DNA of 44,458 nucleotides from Pseudomonadota bacterium (GTDB taxonomy: Bacteria > Pseudomonadota > Alphaproteobacteria > SP197), in assembly GCA_039028155.1 (NCBI GenBank), contig JBCCIS010000042.1, positions 1 through 44,458 of the forward strand. The letters run 5' to 3'. Below, in pieces: positions 38,022 through 44,458 of this stretch. Every line of letters begins with the position of its first letter. The stretch's first letter is position 1. A program made the position numbers and the translations under genes. The notes beneath the pieces were generated by a model. The model saw nothing but the letters and a program-made list of their open reading frames with translations, was not told the origin of the DNA and made no database searches.

Positions 38022-40430
38022 TCAGTGCGTGATGACATCGCCGACATCATCGTCGGAACGCTTGCTCATTTTCTCGGCCGCCTCGGCATCGTCCTCGGTC
38101 CACTCGATCGGCACGGGCTTGTCCACAAGCACGCGCTCCAGGACTTCCTCGACCGACGCAACGGGCACGATCTCAATTCCGCGTTTAACGTTGTCGGGTA
38201 TGTCCGCGAGATCCTTTTCGTTATCGCGTGGGATCAGCACCGTCTTGATGCCGCCGCGATGGGCCGCGAGGAGCTTTTCCTTCAACCCGCCGATCGGCAA
38301 AACGCGTCCGCGCAAGGTGATCTCGCCGGTCATCGCGACCGTGCACTTGACCGGAATGCCGGTCAGCGCGGAGAGGATCGACGTGAACATGGCGATACCG
38401 GCCGACGGTCCATCCTTGGGCGTTGCGCCCTCGGGCACGTGAACGTGAATGTCGCGACGATCGAAAATCGTCGGCTTCAAGCCCAGTTCAGGCGCCTGCG
38501 AGCGGACATAGCTCTTTGCCGCCTGCACCGATTCTTGCATGACGTCGCCCAGCTTGCCGGTGATCGTCATCTTGCCGCGGCCGGGCAGCACCACCGCCTC
38601 GATCGACAGCAATTCACCGCCGACTTCAGTCCAGGCCAGGCCGGTCGTAACGCCAACCATGTCCTCGCGCTCGGCCTCGCCATAGCGGAACTGGCGCACG
38701 CCGGCATACTTGCCGAGATTGCGGCTGGTCACCTTCACGTCCTTGACGCCGTCGGCGACGATATCGCGGACCGCCTTACGCTGTAGATTGGCGAGCTGAC
38801 GTTCGAGGTTCCGGACGCCGGCCTCTCGGGTGTAGTAGCGCACGAGGTCGCGCAATGCGCCCTCGGAGATCGACCACTCTTCAGCCTTCAAGCCATGCGC
38901 TTGCAACTGCTTAGGGATCAGATGTTCCTGCGCGATGTGAACTTTCTCGTCTTCGGTGTAACCGGAGATACGGATCAGCTCCATGCGATCCATCAACGGC
39001 TGCGGAATACGAGTCGAGTTCGCCGTCGTCACGAACATCACGTCTGAGAGGTCGTAGTCGACTTCCAGATAGTGATCGTTGAACGTCGAGTTCTGTTCGG
39101 GGTCAAGGACCTCAAGCAGCGCCGACGACGGATCGCCGCGCCAATCAGCACCCAGCTTGTCGATCTCGTCGAGCAGGAAGAGCGGGTTCGATGACTTCGC
39201 CTTCTTCATGCCCTGGATGATCTTGCCGGGCATCGAACCGATATAGGTTCGGCGATGACCACGCACCTCGGCCTCGTCGCGAACGCCGCCTAGCGACATG
39301 CGAACGAAATTGCGACCGGTCGCGCGCGCGATGGACTTGCCCAGTGACGTCTTGCCGACACCCGGCGGTCCGACCAGACACAGGATCGGTCCCTTCAGCT
39401 TCGAACGGCGCAGTTGCACCGCCAGATACTCAACGATCCGTTCCTTGACCTTCTCCAGACCATAATGGTCGTTATCCAGCACATGCTGGGCGTGCTTCAG
39501 GTCCTTCTTCAGGCGCGTGCGTTTCTTCCACGGGATGGTCAGCATCCAGTCGAGGTAGTTCCGGACCACCGTCGCCTCGGCCGACATCGGGCTCATGGTC
39601 CGAAGCTTCTTGACCTCGGCCAGCGCCTTTTCTCGCGCTTCCTTCGAGAGTTTGGTGTTGGCGATCTTCTCTTCGTACTCGCCGGCCTCGTCGCGGCCGT
39701 CTTCGCCTTCGCCCAACTCCTTCTGGATCGCCTTCATCTGTTCGTTCAGATAGTACTCGCGCTGGGTCTTCTCCATCTGGCGCTTGACCCGGCCGCGAAT
39801 ACGTTTCTCGACCTGCAGCACGCCGATCTCGCCTTCGATCAGCGAATAGACCTTTTCGAGCCGCTCGAGCACCGAATCGATCTCCAGAAGCGCCTGCTTG
39901 TCGGAGACCTTGATGGTCAGGTGCGACGCGACCGTGTCGACCAGCTTGCCGTAGTTCTCGATCTGGTTGAGCGAGACCAGGACCTCTGGCGGGATCTTTT
40001 TGTTGAGTTTGACGTATTCCTCGAACTGGCTGATCACCGCGCGGGCAAGCGCCTGGAGCTCACGTTCGTCGGATTCCTTGTCGTCCAGGACTTCGGCATA
40101 GGCCTGGAAGAACGCCTCGTTGGGCGTGTGCTCGACGATTTTTGCGCGAGAACCGCCTTCGACCAGCACCTTGACGGTGCCATCGGGCAGTTTCAGCAGC
40201 TGCAGAACCGTCGAGACGGTGCCGATATCGTAGATGTCGTCGGCGCCAGGATCGTCCTGGGAGCCGTCTTTTTGGGCGACCAACAGGATCTGCTTGTCGT
40301 CCTTCATGACATCTTCAAGCGCCTTCACCGATTTCTCTCGGCCGACAAACAGCGGCACGATCATGTGCGGGAAGACAACGATGTCGCGTAACGGCAGAAC
40401 GGAATAGAGAGCGCCTTGAGTCAAGCTCAC
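38022..40430 (-). CDS. lon: ATP-dependent protease Lon
   Basis: Lon unfolds and degrades damaged and regulatory proteins in the cytoplasm. The 802-aa LonA-type protein has the N-terminal substrate-binding domain (about 10-205) and a coiled coil (205-300). The AAA+ module has Walker A GPPGVGKT at 354-361, and the protease domain has a Ser-Lys dyad at Ser676 (KDGPSAG) and Lys719 (GGLKEK), spaced 43 residues apart as in the E. coli enzyme. Translation starts at GTG 40430 with GGAGG 9 bases upstream. A heat-shock-like promoter lies in the 124 bases after clpX. The last 15 residues are acidic and variable. Confidence 0.97.
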   Translation of the reverse strand: MSLTQGALYSVLPLRDIVVFPHMIVPLFVGREKSVKALEDVMKDDKQILLVAQKDGSQDDPGADDIYDIGTVSTVLQLLKLPDGTVKVLVEGGSRAKIVEHTPNEAFFQAYAEVLDDKESDERELQALARAVISQFEEYVKLNKKIPPEVLVSLNQIENYGKLVDTVASHLTIKVSDKQALLEIDSVLERLEKVYSLIEGEIGVLQVEKRIRGRVKRQMEKTQREYYLNEQMKAIQKELGEGEDGRDEAGEYEEKIANTKLSKEAREKALAEVKKLRTMSPMSAEATVVRNYLDWMLTIPWKKRTRLKKDLKHAQHVLDNDHYGLEKVKERIVEYLAVQLRRSKLKGPILCLVGPPGVGKTSLGKSIARATGRNFVRMSLGGVRDEAEVRGHRRTYIGSMPGKIIQGMKKAKSSNPLFLLDEIDKLGADWRGDPSSALLEVLDPEQNSTFNDHYLEVDYDLSDVMFVTTANSTRIPQPLMDRMELIRISGYTEDEKVHIAQEHLIPKQLQAHGLKAEEWSISEGALRDLVRYYTREAGVRNLERQLANLQRKAVRDIVADGVKDVKVTSRNLGKYAGVRQFRYGEAEREDMVGVTTGLAWTEVGGELLSIEAVVLPGRGKMTITGKLGDVMQESVQAAKSYVRSQAPELGLKPTIFDRRDIHVHVPEGATPKDGPSAGIAMFTSILSALTGIPVKCTVAMTGEITLRGRVLPIGGLKEKLLAAHRGGIKTVLIPRDNEKDLADIPDNVKRGIEIVPVASVEEVLERVLVDKPVPIEWTEDDAEAAEKMSKRSDDDVGDVITH

Positions 40431-40439
40431 GTAACAATA

Positions 40440-40444
40440 CCTCC
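40440..40444 (-). promoter_or_regulatory. Ribosome binding site fixing the GTG start of lon
   Basis: GGAGG sits 9 bases before the GTG at 40430. No in-frame ATG near this site offers a better start, so lon begins [16 protein letters not shown]. Confidence 0.7.
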
Positions 40445-40515
40445 GTACTCAAAAATGCATCGGATCGGCCTGCGTCCTAGCCCGACCGGACCCGACCTAA
40501 CGGAAACCTTGGAAC

Positions 40516-40544
40516 AGATGGTCCGCCCACCGGGACGGATCAAG
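40516..40544 (-). promoter_or_regulatory. Putative heat-shock (sigma-32/RpoH-type) promoter of lon
   Basis: CTTGATC (40538-40544), 14 bases, then GACCATCT (40516-40523) resembles the sigma-32 pattern CTTGAAA-N13-15-CCCCATNT at most informative positions. Initiation near 40509 gives a leader of about 78 bases. Lon is a classic heat-shock gene, which supports the reading. A 6-bp stem CCGTCC/GGGCGG (40523-40538) occupies the spacer and could instead belong to the clpX transcript end. The match is by eye. Confidence 0.5.
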
Positions 40545-40554
40545 AGCGGTTCGC

Positions 40555-41817
40555 TCACGAGGCCGGTGCGACCTCGTCTTCGCGTTCCGCGTAGATCATC
40601 AACGGCTGGCTGCCATGGTCGACGACCTCGCGGTTGATTACGACCTCTTCGACACCTTCAAGGCTGGGAAGCTCAAACATGGTGTCGAGAAGGATCCCTT
40701 CCAGAATAGAGCGCAGACCGCGCGCGCCGGTCTTGCGTGCGATCGCCTTCTGGGCGATGCCGCGCAGCGCGTCATCGGTGAACGCCAGCTTGATTTCCTC
40801 CATCTCAAACAGCTTCTGGTACTGCTTGATCAGGGCGTTCTTCGGCTCGGCCAGGATCTTGACCAGGGACCCCTCGTCCAGATCGTCGAGCGTCGCGATC
40901 ACGGGCAAGCGGCCGACAAACTCGGGGATCAGACCAAACTTCAGAAGATCTTCCGGCTCGACACCGCGCAGGATCTCGCCCGTGCGCCGCTCGTCAGGCG
41001 AGCGCACGTCGGCGCCGAAACCGATCGAGGTCGTCTTGCCGCGATCGGAGATAATCTTCTCCAGCCCGGCATAGGCACCGCCGCAGATGAACAGAATGTT
41101 CGTCGTGTCGACCTGCAGGAACTCCTGCTGCGGGTGCTTGCGGCCACCCTGGGGCGGCACCGAGGCGATGGTGCCTTCCATGATCTTGAGCAAGGCCTGC
41201 TGCACGCCCTCGCCCGACACGTCGCGGGTGATCGACGGGTTGTCGGACTTGCGCGCGATCTTGTCGACCTCGTCAATGAAGACGATGCCGCGCTGGGCGC
41301 GCTCGACATTGTAGTCGGCGGCCTGCACCAGCTTCAGAATGATATTCTCGACGTCCTCGCCGACATAACCGGCCTCGGTCAGGGTCGTCGCGTCGGCCAT
41401 GGTGAACGGCACGTCCAGGATGCGCGCCAGCGTCTGGGCCAGCAGCGTCTTGCCACAGCCGGTCGGGCCGATCAGCAGGATGTTGGACTTGGCCAGTTCA
41501 ACCTGATCCTGGCGCCCGCCGTTGTTCAGGCGCTTGTAGTGGTTGTGGACCGCGACCGACAGGATGCGCTTGGCGTAGTCCTGGCCAATCACATAGTCGT
41601 TGAGGACCTGATTGATCTCGCGCGGCGTCGGCACACCGTCGCGCGACTTCACGATGGAGCTCTTGTTCTCCTCGCGGATGATATCCATGCACAGTTCGAC
41701 GCATTCATCGCAAATGAACACCGTCGGACCGGCAATCAGCTTACGAACCTCATGCTGACTCTTGCCGCAGAAAGAGCAGTAGAGCGTGTTCTTGGATTCG
41801 CCGCCGCCTTTTGTCAT
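40555..41817 (-). CDS. clpX: ATP-dependent Clp protease ATP-binding subunit ClpX
   Basis: ClpX unfolds substrates and feeds them to ClpP. The 420-aa protein has the N-terminal zinc finger with Cys14, Cys17, Cys36 and Cys39, Walker A GPTGCGKT at 117-124, Walker [12 protein letters not shown], sensor regions, and an IGF-type ClpP-binding loop replaced here by the variant IGFGADVRS at about 268. The start ATG at 41817 has AAGGA 9 bases upstream. It is 165 bases after clpP, so it may have its own promoter. Confidence 0.97.
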   Translation of the reverse strand: MTKGGGESKNTLYCSFCGKSQHEVRKLIAGPTVFICDECVELCMDIIREENKSSIVKSRDGVPTPREINQVLNDYVIGQDYAKRILSVAVHNHYKRLNNGGRQDQVELAKSNILLIGPTGCGKTLLAQTLARILDVPFTMADATTLTEAGYVGEDVENIILKLVQAADYNVERAQRGIVFIDEVDKIARKSDNPSITRDVSGEGVQQALLKIMEGTIASVPPQGGRKHPQQEFLQVDTTNILFICGGAYAGLEKIISDRGKTTSIGFGADVRSPDERRTGEILRGVEPEDLLKFGLIPEFVGRLPVIATLDDLDEGSLVKILAEPKNALIKQYQKLFEMEEIKLAFTDDALRGIAQKAIARKTGARGLRSILEGILLDTMFELPSLEGVEEVVINREVVDHGSQPLMIYAEREDEVAPAS

Positions 41818-41885
41818 AGCACGAGGTCCTTCTGGGCCTATCGCTGGCGCATGTTAACTAGAAGCCGCAACGCGGCACAACTGCG

Positions 41886-41911
41886 TACCCGGGTAGATGT
41901 TGTACATATGT
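41886..41911. repeat. Two perfect palindromes in the clpP-clpX interval
   Basis: TACCCGGGTA (41886-41895) and ACATATGT (41904-41911) are perfect palindromes 8 bases apart, close to the candidate clpX promoter. They could be operator half-sites, but palindromes this short also arise by chance. Confidence 0.35.
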
Positions 41912-41928
41912 CGTAGCACTGTGGACAA
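41899..41928 (-). promoter_or_regulatory. Weak promoter candidate for clpX
   Basis: TTGTCC (41923-41928) and TACAAC (41899-41904), 18 bases apart, match 4/6 at the -10 and about 4/6 at the -35. The 165-base clpP-clpX interval holds no gene; small palindromes lie next to this site. The evidence is weak. Confidence 0.28.
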
Positions 41929-41982
41929 TTGGCAACACTATACGGGTACACGTTCCTGTCAGCGAAAAGGCCCGACACCTCC

Positions 41983-42687
41983 CTATTCGCTACTCTGATC
42001 GGTGGGATCAGCCGAATTTTCCGCTTCCGTCATGGTCTCAGTACGCGATTCAACCACCTGGTCGATCAGTCCGAACTCCTGAGCCTGAACCGGCGTCATA
42101 AAGGTGTCACGCTCCATGTTCTCTTCCACGACCTCGATGTCTTGACCAGTGTGGCGCGCGAAGATCTCGTTAAGGCGCTGACGCACAAAGAGAATTTCAC
42201 GGGCATGGATCTCGATATCCGAGGCCTGGCCGCGCGCGCCGCCCGAGGGCTGGTGAATCATGATCCGCGACTGGGGCAGTGCGAAACGGTGCTCTTTCTC
42301 CCCGGCACATAACAGCAACGCGCCCATCGAGGCGGCCTGACCGATGCACAGCGTCGAGACCTTGGGGCGGATGTACTGCATGGTGTCATACATCGCCAAT
42401 CCAGCGGTCACCATGCCGCCGGGTGAGTTGATGTAGAGCGCGATGTCCTTGGTCGGATTGTCGGCCTCCAGATAGAGCATCTGGGCGCAGATCAGGCTGG
42501 CCACGGCATCGTTGACACCGCCGGTAAGGAAAATGATGCGTTCCTTCAACAGGCGCGAGAAAATGTCATAGGCCCGCTCACCCCGGGAGGTCTGCTCGAC
42601 CACCATGGGCACCAGGGTGTTGGCGTAGATTTCAAGCGGATCCCGCATTTCGGGTTCGCCGAGACCGGTCACCAGGTTGCGCGTCAT
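41983..42687 (-). CDS. clpP: ATP-dependent Clp protease proteolytic subunit ClpP
   Basis: ClpP forms the tetradecameric serine protease chamber used by ClpX and ClpA. The 234-aa protein has a complete triad: Ser120 ([11 protein letters not shown]), His145 (MIHQPSGG) and Asp194 (MERDTFM). The start ATG at 42687 overlaps the tig stop by 4 bases (ATGA); Met14 (MRDPLEIY) is close to the usual mature N-terminus. The last 22 residues form an acidic, Ser/Thr-rich tail beyond the usual end of the fold, making it longer than the roughly 207-aa E. coli precursor. Confidence 0.97.
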   Translation of the reverse strand: MTRNLVTGLGEPEMRDPLEIYANTLVPMVVEQTSRGERAYDIFSRLLKERIIFLTGGVNDAVASLICAQMLYLEADNPTKDIALYINSPGGMVTAGLAMYDTMQYIRPKVSTLCIGQAASMGALLLCAGEKEHRFALPQSRIMIHQPSGGARGQASDIEIHAREILFVRQRLNEIFARHTGQDIEVVEENMERDTFMTPVQAQEFGLIDQVVESRTETMTEAENSADPTDQSSE

Positions 42688-44246
42688 GCGTCCGTATCAT
42701 CCTTCTTTGTGGCCGCCTTCTTGGCTGGCGCTTTTTTCGCTGCGGTCTTCTTGGCCGGAGATTTCTTTGCCGCGGCCTTTTTGGCTGGTGCCTTCTTGGC
42801 CGCTGTCTTTTTGGCGGCCTTCTTCGCCGGCGCCTTCTTCTTGGCCGCGGCCTTCTTCGCTGGCTTGGCCTCGCCACTGGCGGCCGGATTGGCCTCTTCG
42901 GCGTCTTCCTGCTCGACCTTCATCAGCTCATCCGGGGTGATCGACCGCTCCGTCACCTCGACCTGGCTCAAGATATGGTCGATGACGCGGTCTTCCAGAA
43001 TCGGCGCCGTCAATTCCTGTATAGCCTGCGGGTTGGACTGGAAGTGCTGGACGATCTGCGCTTCCTGACCGGGGAACTGGCGCGCCCGGTCGATCACCGC
43101 CTGCTGCATATCATCCTGGGTGATCTGAATGTTGTTCTGGGTGCCAACATCGCTAAGCAACAAACCCAGACGCACACGACGCTCCGCGATCTTGCGGTAC
43201 TCGTCGCGCATTTCCTCGCGACGCTCCTCGCTAACCGGCTCACCCTGGCCTTGATCCTGGTCTGGGTTTTGCCCGCGGTCGAGCTCACCCTCGATTTGCT
43301 GCCAAATCGCCTCGAACTCGCCGTCGACGAGGCCGGTGGGCACATCGAAATCGTAGGTATCGGCGAGCTGGTCCAGCAACAGGCGTTTTGTGCGTTGGCG
43401 TGCAAGCTCGTTGTACTCCTGGCTCAGGCGCTCGCGCAGCTTGTCGCGCAGGTCGGCAACGTTCTCAGCGCCCTGGGCGGCGGCGAACTCATCGCTCAAC
43501 TCCGCTGCCTTTGCCTTGCGTACCTCATGGACCTTGATCTCGAACTGGGCGGTCTTGCCGGCCAGGTTCTCAGCGCCGTAGTCGTTCGGGAAGGTCACGT
43601 CGATCGTGAAACTCTCGCCGGCTTTCTTGCCCATCAACCCGGCTTCAAACTCCGGCAAAAGCCGGCCTGCGCCCAGCTCGACGGTTTGATCTTCCGCGGT
43701 GCCGCCCTCGAAGGCCTCGCCGTCGATCCGGCCCGTGAAGTCGATACGCGCCGAATCGCCATCGGCCGCCTTGTAGCCCTCGTCGGTATCCTCAAAGTCT
43801 TTGTTGGCCTTGAGTAAACGATCCATCGCTTCGTCGACCTCGGCGTCGGACACATCGACGGAAAGCTGCTCGACCTTGTAGCCGGAGAAATCGTCGGTAT
43901 TGATCTCCGGCAGGATCTCCACCGCGATGACAAACTCCAGGTCCTTGCCCTCGTCATAGGACATGTCCTCGATCGTCGGCTGCATGGCGGGGCGTACGCC
44001 CTGATCGGAAATGACGCGGCCGGAACTGTCCTGCAGAGTCTGCTGGATCACCTCGTTGACGACCGAAGGGCCGAACTGGCGTTTGAGAAGCTGAACCGGC
44101 ACCTTTCCGGGGCGGAACCCCTTCATGTTGACGGTTTTCTGGAGCTCGGCGAGCTTGCCATCGATACGCGCGGCAATGTCGTCGGCTTCAATGGTGACCT
44201 TGTACTCGCGCTTCAGACCTTCGGCGAGTTGCTCGGTGACGTTCAT
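42684..44246 (-). CDS. tig: Trigger factor with histone-H1-like lysine-rich tail
   Basis: Trigger factor is the ribosome-bound chaperone and prolyl isomerase at the peptide exit tunnel. The 520-aa protein has the ribosome-binding loop GFRPGKVP at 43-50, an FKBP-type PPIase domain at about 160-240 ([15 protein letters not shown]) and a C-terminal helical chaperone domain to about 440. Residues 461-520 add a low-complexity Lys/Ala/Pro tail with KK pairs about every five residues (24 Lys in 60). This makes it longer than the usual 430-450 aa. It starts with ATG at 44246 without a clear ribosome site, 73 bases after tRNA-Leu, and overlaps clpP by 4 bases. Confidence 0.96.
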   Translation of the reverse strand: MNVTEQLAEGLKREYKVTIEADDIAARIDGKLAELQKTVNMKGFRPGKVPVQLLKRQFGPSVVNEVIQQTLQDSSGRVISDQGVRPAMQPTIEDMSYDEGKDLEFVIAVEILPEINTDDFSGYKVEQLSVDVSDAEVDEAMDRLLKANKDFEDTDEGYKAADGDSARIDFTGRIDGEAFEGGTAEDQTVELGAGRLLPEFEAGLMGKKAGESFTIDVTFPNDYGAENLAGKTAQFEIKVHEVRKAKAAELSDEFAAAQGAENVADLRDKLRERLSQEYNELARQRTKRLLLDQLADTYDFDVPTGLVDGEFEAIWQQIEGELDRGQNPDQDQGQGEPVSEERREEMRDEYRKIAERRVRLGLLLSDVGTQNNIQITQDDMQQAVIDRARQFPGQEAQIVQHFQSNPQAIQELTAPILEDRVIDHILSQVEVTERSITPDELMKVEQEDAEEANPAASGEAKPAKKAAAKKKAPAKKAAKKTAAKKAPAKKAAAKKSPAKKTAAKKAPAKKAATKKDDTDA

Positions 44247-44292
44247 GATAGGGGCACCGTGGTTCCGGGGTTTAACGGCAGGCAGCGGGTTG

Positions 44293-44307
44293 ATCGCGCG
44301 GCGCGAT
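44293..44307 (-). terminator. Short hairpin between tRNA-Leu and tig
   Basis: ATCGCG/CGCGAT forms a perfect 6-bp stem with a CCG loop 12 bases after the tRNA CCA end. No U-run follows, so it may be a processing barrier for the tRNA 3' end or a weak terminator rather than a full stop. Confidence 0.35.
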
Positions 44308-44319
44308 GAGGCTTCAGCG

Positions 44320-44404
44320 TGGTGCGGGCGGAGGGACTTGAACCCCCACGACTTTCGTCACCAGATTCTAAGTCTGGCGTGTCTACCAATTCCACCACGC
44401 CCGC
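44320..44404 (-). tRNA. tRNA-Leu (anticodon TAG)
   Basis: This is a class II tRNA of 85 bases including the encoded CCA. The acceptor GCGGGCG pairs with CGCCCGC, anticodon stem CCAGA/TCTGG encloses loop CTTAGAA giving TAG, a long variable arm (TGACGAAAGTCG) is present, and the T arm contains GGTTCAAGTCC. It lies directly before tig, an arrangement common in alphaproteobacteria. Confidence 0.97.
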
Positions 44405-44458
44405 AGCCTTACGCGGCCGTCGCGGCCAGATAGCCGCCCGGGCGGGACCATATAGTCG

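Noticed and set aside
41860-41940. CtrA or LexA regulatory site before clpX
   Set aside because: Only a single TTAAC half-site is seen without the second half at the proper distance, and no paired GTTC/GAAC motif is present.
42687-42870. Tandem DNA repeat or CRISPR-like array
   Set aside because: The repetition comes from PAKKA codons within trigger factor; units are about 15 bases, imperfect and in frame, with no spacers or cas genes.
1-44458. Mobile element, prophage, defence island, toxin-antitoxin or secondary-metabolite cluster
   Set aside because: No transposase, integrase, phage, restriction, toxin or biosynthetic genes were found; gene order is that of a conserved alphaproteobacterial core region.

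Overview
The window is a gene-dense, GC-rich stretch of an alphaproteobacterial chromosome. I infer a Rhodospirillales-like or related free-living, respiring, Gram-negative lineage from gene order and family variants: the short ProS without an editing insert, a single LolC/E gene, the 14-gene nuo operon and the tRNA-Leu(TAG)-tig-clpP-clpX-lon-hup-tRNA order. No taxon below class can be fixed from this sequence alone. All 41 protein genes and three tRNA genes that I accept lie on the minus strand, so transcription runs from position 44458 towards position 1. No plus-strand gene is supported, no gene-free gap exceeds about 200 bases, and I see no insertion sequence, prophage, CRISPR array or toxin-antitoxin pair.

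Read in the direction of transcription, the layout is as follows. (1) 44404-37322 holds tRNA-Leu(TAG), trigger factor (tig), clpP, clpX, lon, the HU gene (hup), then tRNA-Val(TAC). This is a protein-quality-control block closed by a nucleoid protein, with a terminator after hup. (2) tRNA-Asp(GTC) at 37138-37061 has its own promoter. (3) 36895-22733 is a complete, uninterrupted nuoABCDEFGHIJKLMN operon for respiratory complex I, preceded by a good sigma-70-type promoter. (4) 22736-14941 holds birA, coaX, rnj, mce, a DUF1467 small membrane protein, tag, proS, lolC/E and lolD, mostly overlapping or separated by a few bases; much of it may be read through from nuo. (5) 14940-11413 is dnaE. (6) 11295-9362 is rpsB-tsf, with a likely promoter buried in the end of dnaE. 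(7) 9221-1 holds pyrH, frr, uppS, cdsA, dxr, rseP, bamA, ompH (skp), lpxD and the start of fabZ. This run moves from translation factors to isoprenoid/undecaprenyl carrier synthesis, phospholipid precursors, outer-membrane assembly and lipid A synthesis.

Together the genes cover replication (DnaE), translation (S2, EF-Ts, RRF, ProS, tRNAs), RNA decay (RNase J), proteolysis and folding (TF, ClpXP, Lon), energy conservation (complex I), cofactors (biotin ligase, type III pantothenate kinase) and envelope biogenesis (UppS, CdsA, Dxr, RseP, BamA, Skp, LpxD, FabZ, Lol). Nothing here looks like an undescribed multi-gene system. The points worth a second look are a 60-residue histone-H1-like lysine-rich tail on trigger factor next to a ClpP with an acidic tail, an acidic Ala/Glu/Pro-rich tail on S2, a tag gene lodged inside a normally compact alphaproteobacterial cluster, and several regulatory sites: the rpsB promoter inside dnaE, a heat-shock-like promoter before lon, and an inverted repeat over the hup promoter.
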